The translations under genes and the position numbers were made by a program. From Spirochaetota bacterium (GTDB lineage Bacteria > Spirochaetota > UBA4802 > JAFGJZ01): a DNA stretch of 19,671 nt. Shown one piece after another: positions 14,944-19,671 of the stretch (position 1 is the first letter of the stretch; each line of letters starts with the position of its first letter). The stretch lies in the NCBI GenBank assembly GCA_023396615.1, contig JAEWVM010000005.1:1-19671 (forward strand), read 5' to 3'. The notes beneath the pieces were generated by a model that was given only the letters and a program-made list of their open reading frames with translations, was not told the DNA's origin and did not search any database.

Positions 14944-16058
14944 AAGTTCCTTTTTATACATCGGTAAGAGAATATACAGCTAGAAAAAACGAATTTGATT
15001 CTGCCGTTGCTGAAGTGATGGCAAAGGGAGATTTTATTTTAGGCGGGGCTGTTGCCGAACTCGAAAAAGAAATTTCCGCATACAGCAATTCCGCATATTC
15101 CGTAGGAGTTGCGAACGGAAGTGACGCTCTTGTTTTGGCTTCTGATATCTGCGGATTTAAAGACGGTGCGGAAGTACTTACCCCCGTATTTACTTTTTTC
15201 GCCTCGGCATCCTGCATAGCGCGTCTCGGCGGAAAGCCTGTTTTCTGCGATGTCGAAGAAGATACTTACTGCATGGATATGAATGACGCGGCATCGCGCC
15301 TTAGTCCGAAAACAAAAGGCATAATTCCGGTTCATCTTTTTACACAGATGGCGGATATGACATCTTGTATGAAAATCGCCGAAGATAATAAGCTTGCGGT
15401 AGTTGAAGACGCGGCAGAAGCTTTCGGCATGAAGCAGAATTTTAAAGGAACAGAAAAATCAGCCGGTACTATCGGCGATTTCGGGGTGTATTCTTTTTTT
15501 CCGACTAAGACTCTCGGCGGTTACGGCGACGGAGGATTGGTTACAATAAACAGCGAAGAAAACTATAAGAAGGTTAAGAGCCTCAGGGTTCACGGTTCTT
15601 CCGTAAAATATCATCATGACTATGTGGGATACAATTCGAGGCTTGATACAATTCAGGCGGCAATACTCAGAGTGAAGCTTCAGAAAATCGACGAAGGAAT
15701 TGCTTTGAGAAAAGAACGCGCCGATCAATATTACTCTCTTCTTGAAGGAATTTCCGAAGTTAAGCTTCCTGTAATAAAAAATAATAATATTCCTGTGTTT
15801 TATGTATTCAGCATTCAGGCCGAAAGGCGCGATGAGCTGAATTCATTTCTTCAGGCAAACGGAATCGGAACCTCTGTTTATTATCCAGTGCCTCTTCATA
15901 TGCAGAAATGCTTTGAATATCTGGGTCATAAAAAAGGCGATTTTCCGGTTGCTGAAAAGCTCTGTTCGAAAGCGCTTGCTCTTCCGATTTTTCCTGAACT
16001 AGGTGAAGATGAAGTTTCTTATGTCTGTGAAAAAATACGGGAGTTCTATAAAAAATAA
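14940..16058 (+). CDS. wbpE: DegT-family aminotransferase, WbpE/WlbC-like
   Basis: 372-residue PLP enzyme expected to aminate UDP-3-keto-GlcNAcA at C3 using glutamate. It is a canonical member: VPFYTSVREY near the start, GVANGSDAL (56-64, cofactor binding), PVFTFFASASCI (82-93), VVEDAAEAFG (154-163) with the PLP aspartate, and SFFPTKTLGGYGDGG (185-199) with the Schiff-base Lys190. The C-terminus is complete (ALPIFPELGEDEVSYVCEKI), in contrast to the other DegT-type protein at 8892. It is translationally coupled to wbpB by ATGA with AAGGGG upstream, and shares its last base with the wbpD start (TAATG). Its codon choice, with many GCG, CGC and GGC codons, agrees with its two cassette partners. 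Function is strongly supported by the trio. Confidence 0.92.
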   Translation: MKVPFYTSVREYTARKNEFDSAVAEVMAKGDFILGGAVAELEKEISAYSNSAYSVGVANGSDALVLASDICGFKDGAEVLTPVFTFFASASCIARLGGKPVFCDVEEDTYCMDMNDAASRLSPKTKGIIPVHLFTQMADMTSCMKIAEDNKLAVVEDAAEAFGMKQNFKGTEKSAGTIGDFGVYSFFPTKTLGGYGDGGLVTINSEENYKKVKSLRVHGSSVKYHHDYVGYNSRLDTIQAAILRVKLQKIDEGIALRKERADQYYSLLEGISEVKLPVIKNNNIPVFYVFSIQAERRDELNSFLQANGIGTSVYYPVPLHMQKCFEYLGHKKGDFPVAEKLCSKALALPIFPELGEDEVSYVCEKIREFYKK

Positions 16059-16585
16059 TGTCATATTTTAAGCACGAATCGAGTTATGTGGATGACGGAG
16101 CCGAAGTCGGCGAAGGAACAAAGATATGGCATTTTTCTCATGTAATGAAAAGCGCTAAAATCGGGCTCAACTGTTCGCTTGGTCAGAATGTAAATGTCGG
16201 TTCGCGTGCGGTTATCGGCAACGGCGTCAAAATTCAGAATAATGTCTCTGTATATGATGATGTTATAATCGAAGATGATGTCTTTTGCGGTCCATCCTGT
16301 GTTTTTACAAATGTAATAAACCCTAGAGCCTTTGTTGAAAGAAAGACAGAATACAAAAAAACCGTAGTCGGCAAGGGCGCTTCAATAGGCGCGAACGCGA
16401 CGATAGTCTGCGGCGTCACAATCGGAGAATACGCGCTAATAGGTGCAGGCTCAGTCGTGACCCGCGATGTGCCTCCTTATGCTCTAGTTTACGGCACCCC
16501 GGCCCGAGTGCACGGCTTTGTGTGCAAATGCGGGTGTATTCTCGATGGCGAAGGCAAATGTCCGGAATGCGGCAATAAGGCATAA
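16058..16585 (+). CDS. wbpD: Left-handed beta-helix N-acetyltransferase, WbpD/WlbB-like, with C-terminal zinc-ribbon-like tail
   Basis: 175-residue acetyltransferase expected to acetylate the 3-amino group, giving UDP-2,3-diacetamido-2,3-dideoxy-D-glucuronate. The hexapeptide-repeat beta helix runs from about 12 to 140. Typical WbpD landmarks are IWHFSHVM (23-30), KIQNNVSVYDDV (58-69), FTNVINPRA (83-91), IGANATIVCGVTIG (110-123) and DVPPYALVYGTPAR (137-150). The tail carries Cys156, Cys158, Cys160, Cys168 and Cys171, a pattern suited to binding one zinc ion and seen, as I recall, in other family members. The active form is expected to be a trimer. It shares one base with wbpE. Identification is confident from both sequence and context. 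Confidence 0.92.
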   Translation: MSYFKHESSYVDDGAEVGEGTKIWHFSHVMKSAKIGLNCSLGQNVNVGSRAVIGNGVKIQNNVSVYDDVIIEDDVFCGPSCVFTNVINPRAFVERKTEYKKTVVGKGASIGANATIVCGVTIGEYALIGAGSVVTRDVPPYALVYGTPARVHGFVCKCGCILDGEGKCPECGNKA

Positions 16586-16589
16586 GGTT

Positions 16590-16706
16590 ATGAGGGATTA
16601 TGTAGAATTAAATAATCTTGACATTGAAGTATACCGAAAATCCCATGAACGCGTAATAAAAACTAATAATGCAATAAAGGTTTTGGCTGATAATGATTCA
16701 TTTTAG
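16590..16706 (+). CDS. Small ORF of 38 codons, hypothetical, doubtful
   Basis: An ATG five bases after wbpD opens a 38-residue frame (MRDYVELNNLDIEVYRKSHE...) that overlaps the ABC exporter start by 14 bases. The peptide is hydrophilic, with a plausible helical, charged composition and no signal peptide or cysteine. AAGG lies only two bases before the ATG, too close for efficient initiation. It fills the gap between wbpD and the exporter and could act by translational coupling, be a remnant of a lost gene, or be non-coding. I do not recognise it. Confidence 0.25.
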   Translation: MRDYVELNNLDIEVYRKSHERVIKTNNAIKVLADNDSF

Positions 16707-18471
16707 CACCGTATCAAAAGTAATCAAAATGCTGCCGAAAAGGCAGAGAATTAAGTTTATCTCTGTTTTATTTTTCGGTGTCATTGCCGCATTGATTGAG
16801 GTTGTAGGTGTAGGTTCAGTTGCGCCGTTTTTAGCTGTTGCATCATACCCCGAAACTATACATAAGAATTATTTACTTTCAAAAGCCTATAATCTCTTTA
16901 GTTTCAGCTCAGATAAAAATTTTGTAATATTTCTGGGTTTAGCGGTTTTAGTTTTTATTGTCACTACGAATTCATTTAAAGCATTTAACCGAATGGTAAC
17001 AATAAGATTTACCAGCAGATGCCGTCATATACTTGCGACTCAGCTTATGGACGGATATCTTAGACAGAAATATGTCTTTTTTCTTCACAGAGGAACGCAC
17101 GAATTTGTTAAGAATATTAATGGGGAAATACAGAATGTATTTTCTACGGTTTTTCAGCCGTTTATTGAATTTACTGCAAGCCTTGTTCAGATATGTTTTT
17201 TTTCTATATTTCTCATCTATATGAATCCATTTGTCAGTTTGCTGGTATTTTCAGGTGTATTTTTTGTTTACCTTCTAATGTATGTGTTTTTAAGAAACAA
17301 GCTTAAAGCGCTCGGTTTAGAGAGATATAATCTCAATCAGGATAGAAGCAGAATATTGAGTGAGGCTTTTTGGGGAATCAAGGAGATGAAGCTTGCCGGT
17401 AAAGAGCACTTCTTTTCATCTGAATATGCTCAACCTTCATCAAAGATGACATCTGTTGAATCAAAAGCCGAAGTTCTCAGTGAAGTCCCGAAATACGCTC
17501 TTGAAACGATTGCTTCTGCAGTTATTCTTCTCTATGTAATGTTTGTAGTTGTGACAGTCGGAGATTTGCTGAGTGTGTCTGTTACTGCAGGTGTGTTTGT
17601 TTATGCAGGTTATCGACTTATTCCGGCGACTCAGACGATGTTTCGAAGCATCACCAAAATGAAGTTCGGTTCAGCGGCTGTTGATAAGATAATTCAGGAA
17701 TTTGATACAGTAAAAGATTCCGAGGCTCTGTCGATTGAACCGGTTAAAGAACGGCTTAAGTTTGAAAAAAGTATCACAGTTGATAATATTTATTATAAAT
17801 ATCCGACCATAGATAAGTATGTAATAAATGATGTGTCCGTAAAAATAAATAAAAACGAAACTGTAGGTTTTATGGGAACTACGGGATCCGGCAAAACAAC
17901 TTTAATAAATATTATATGCGGTCTGCTTGATCCTGAAAAAGGAGACATTCTTATCGATGGTCATAAATTAAATCATGAGAACGTGCGTTCATGGCAGGCG
18001 AACATAGGTTATGTTCCCCAGACCATCTATCTTTCAAACTCAAGTATCGCGCATAATATAGCATTCGGCGTACCTATTGAAGATATAGATATGCAGAGAG
18101 TGATAGAATCGGCAAAGATGGCTCAGATTCACGATTTTATTGATTCTCATTATCCCAGGGCCTACGAGTCTTCAGTCGGAGAAAGGGGGGTATGTCTCAG
18201 CGGAGGACAGCGTCAGCGAATAGGTATTGCCAGAGCGCTTTATCATGAGCCGGCTGTTTTAATTTTTGACGAGGCAACAAGCGCGCTTGATAACAAGACA
18301 GAAGCAGAGCTGATGGCTGCAATTGAGAATATATCTGGAAAACTCACAATAGTAATGATAGCTCACAGGCTTTCGACTCTCAAAAACTGCAACAATATAT
18401 ATCACTTGGAGGGTGGCCGAATAACCGAAGAAGGAAGATACAAGGATCTCGTAGAAAAGAAAATGGTCTGA
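16693..18471 (+). CDS. ABC exporter, fused permease and ATPase, PglK-like lipid-linked oligosaccharide flippase
   Basis: 592-residue half-transporter that should act as a homodimer. The membrane domain spans about 20-310, with helices near 22-50, 77-95, 155-195 and 270-300. The ATPase domain has Walker A GTTGSGKTT (395-403), the Q-loop in VPQTIYL (431-437), signature LSGGQ (492-496), Walker B VLIFDEATS (512-520) and the switch His548, all intact. The ALIEVVGVGSVAPFL start and the YVPQ-x-IYL-x-x-x-SIAHNIAFG stretch resemble PglK/WlaB of Campylobacter, which flips undecaprenyl-PP-linked glycans. Position between wbpD and a glycosyltransferase gene fits this. AAAGG lies 12 bases before the ATG, a loose ribosome site. 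A general lipid or drug exporter is possible but less likely here. Confidence 0.88.
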   Translation: MIHFSTVSKVIKMLPKRQRIKFISVLFFGVIAALIEVVGVGSVAPFLAVASYPETIHKNYLLSKAYNLFSFSSDKNFVIFLGLAVLVFIVTTNSFKAFNRMVTIRFTSRCRHILATQLMDGYLRQKYVFFLHRGTHEFVKNINGEIQNVFSTVFQPFIEFTASLVQICFFSIFLIYMNPFVSLLVFSGVFFVYLLMYVFLRNKLKALGLERYNLNQDRSRILSEAFWGIKEMKLAGKEHFFSSEYAQPSSKMTSVESKAEVLSEVPKYALETIASAVILLYVMFVVVTVGDLLSVSVTAGVFVYAGYRLIPATQTMFRSITKMKFGSAAVDKIIQEFDTVKDSEALSIEPVKERLKFEKSITVDNIYYKYPTIDKYVINDVSVKINKNETVGFMGTTGSGKTTLINIICGLLDPEKGDILIDGHKLNHENVRSWQANIGYVPQTIYLSNSSIAHNIAFGVPIEDIDMQRVIESAKMAQIHDFIDSHYPRAYESSVGERGVCLSGGQRQRIGIARALYHEPAVLIFDEATSALDNKTEAELMAAIENISGKLTIVMIAHRLSTLKNCNNIYHLEGGRITEEGRYKDLVEKKMV

Positions 18472-18512
18472 TGATTGATTTTAGATGTTAGATGTTTAAG
18501 GAATTATTCCCG

Positions 18513-19671
18513 ATGAAAAAAATATTGATAATTTCCGACTCGCCGCTTGAAAGCGATCCGAGAGTATATAAACAGATAAAATATCTTAAAGAGAAAGGTT
18601 ATTATATTTTTACTGCAGGGAAATCTGCATCGAATATTGAACAAAAATTCATTGATTTGAATGTCAAATTAGTGGATGTGTTGAAATTTTCTGATTTTTT
18701 AGTAAAACCTTCATTGAAATCTTTGTTATCTCTTTTTTGTAAGAATATTAGCCGTGATTTCATCAGACGACTTCTGCTTTTGTTGAAATTATATGAAAGA
18801 TATTATTGGAATTCATTTTTTGTCAGAAATTCCCTTGCTGCTTTCGCAAACTGTAAGGAATCATTTGATCTTATAATTGCGAATGATATACCTGTTCTGC
18901 CGCTTGCGTTAAAACTATCAGAAAATAGTAAAGCGAAAGTTTATATCGACGCTCATGAATATGAACCTCTTCACTTTAATAATTTTGAGTTTAATTTATT
19001 TTATAAAAACTACTGGCATTATATCTGCAAGAAGTATCTTCCGTATGCGGATTGTATGACTACTGTGTGTGACGGAATAGCTGAAACTTATTCTTCGAAC
19101 TTCAATGTTAAATGTGATGTGATGATGAATCTGCCTTTCTATTGTGAAATAAAACCCATGAAATGTGCAAAAGATAGAGTAAGAATGATTCATCATGGCG
19201 GAGCATCAGAAGGAAGATTTCAGGAAAACATGATTGAATTGATGAATTATTTGGATGACAGGTTTGAGCTTGATTTTATGTTCATAAATAATAATTCCGA
19301 ATATGCGGAAAAGTTAAAATCATTAGCCTCAAAAAATAATAAAATACGTTTTCTGCCACCGGTTAAGATGCCGGAGATACCTGAGTTTATAAGTAAATAT
19401 GATATAGGGCTTTATCTGCTTGTTCCGAATACATTTAATCAAAAGATGGCTTTGCCTAATAAGATATTCGAATTTATTCAAGGCAGGCTTGCTGTCGCTA
19501 TATGGCCGTCGCAGGAGATGGTAAAAATAGTTGATAAGTATAAGATAGGTGTATATTCGCAAAATTTCGATGTAAAAGAGATGGCAGATGTGCTCAATAA
19601 TTTAACAAAAAAAGATATCAATATAATGAAGAAAAATTCGGATATTGCTGCAAAGGAACTGAATTCCGAAC
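18513..19671 (+). CDS. GT4-like glycosyltransferase (3' end cut off by window)
   Basis: An open frame without a stop to the window edge, at least 386 residues. The N-terminal segment KKILIISDSPLESDPRVYKQ is typical of GT-B glycosyltransferases of the GT4 group. Later landmarks are the IDAHEYEP segment in the middle, MIHHGGASEGR at the start of the second domain (near base 19186), and LPNKIFEFIQGRLAVA (about 19452-19499), which corresponds to the nucleotide-sugar binding E-x(7)-E region. No signal peptide; it should work at the inner face of the membrane. AAGGAA (18498-18503) stands about nine bases before the ATG, 41 bases after the exporter stop. The final C-terminal helix is outside the window. 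The family is likely; the sugar is unknown. Confidence 0.85.
   Translation, partial: MKKILIISDSPLESDPRVYKQIKYLKEKGYYIFTAGKSASNIEQKFIDLNVKLVDVLKFSDFLVKPSLKSLLSLFCKNISRDFIRRLLLLLKLYERYYWNSFFVRNSLAAFANCKESFDLIIANDIPVLPLALKLSENSKAKVYIDAHEYEPLHFNNFEFNLFYKNYWHYICKKYLPYADCMTTVCDGIAETYSSNFNVKCDVMMNLPFYCEIKPMKCAKDRVRMIHHGGASEGRFQENMIELMNYLDDRFELDFMFINNNSEYAEKLKSLASKNNKIRFLPPVKMPEIPEFISKYDIGLYLLVPNTFNQKMALPNKIFEFIQGRLAVAIWPSQEMVKIVDKYKIGVYSQNFDVKEMADVLNNLTKKDINIMKKNSDIAAKELNSE

Noticed and set aside
1..19671. CRISPR arrays, insertion sequences, att sites, tRNA or rRNA genes
   Set aside because: No regularly spaced repeats, transposase-like frames, terminal inverted repeats or structured RNA genes could be recognised by reading the sequence.

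Overview
The window is 19.7 kb of bacterial DNA of low to moderate G+C with every convincing gene on the + strand. It starts inside an ABC-F ATPase gene, continues through smpB, and then enters a long surface-polysaccharide (O-antigen, capsule or exopolysaccharide type) locus that runs off the right edge inside a glycosyltransferase gene. Nothing identifies the species securely. The A+T-rich sequence, occasional TTG starts, overlapping genes and a YbiT-type ABC-F fit several low-G+C anaerobic lineages (Spirochaetes such as Treponema, Clostridia and others). UDP-diacetamido-glucuronate genes are common in, but not limited to, Gram-negative cell envelopes.

Layout. (1) 1-2045: housekeeping part, a YbiT-like ABC-F ATPase and SmpB, separated by a perfect 24-bp palindrome next to the smpB ribosome site. 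(2) 2046-2423: A+T-rich non-coding gap with a good extended -10 promoter candidate. (3) 2424-13707: a very A+T-rich block. It holds a DPM1-like GT2 glycosyltransferase, an asparagine-synthase-type amidotransferase, a polysaccharide-deacetylase-family protein, a SAM methyltransferase, a heparinase/lyase-like alpha/alpha-toroid protein, a DegT-family aminotransferase, a GNAT acetyltransferase, a YbhN-like flippase-type membrane protein and a 689-residue multi-spanning membrane protein with GT-C-like layout. Most of these genes overlap or nearly touch. (4) 13843-16585: a clearly G+C-richer three-gene cassette, wbpB-wbpE-wbpD, joined by 4-base and 1-base overlaps. (5) 16590-19671: a doubtful micro-ORF, a PglK-like ABC exporter and a partial GT4-like glycosyltransferase.

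How it may work together (inference). The wbpBED cassette would make UDP-2,3-diacetamido-2,3-dideoxy-glucuronate from UDP-GlcNAcA. The asparagine-synthase homologue could amidate a uronic acid carboxyl to a uronamide, as proposed for WbpS/WbtH-type proteins. The aminotransferase and GNAT protein could make another acetamido sugar. The GT2, YbhN-like and GT-C-like proteins resemble the parts of a polyprenyl-phosphate-sugar side-chain system. The PglK-like exporter would flip the lipid-linked unit. The deacetylase and the lyase-like toroid protein show no signal peptide, so they may act on precursors in the cytoplasm. The UDP-GlcNAc 6-dehydrogenase, any 2-epimerase, the initiating phosphoglycosyltransferase and a recognisable Wzx/Wzy pair are not in the window. 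No rRNA, tRNA, CRISPR array, insertion sequence or strong intrinsic terminator was seen.
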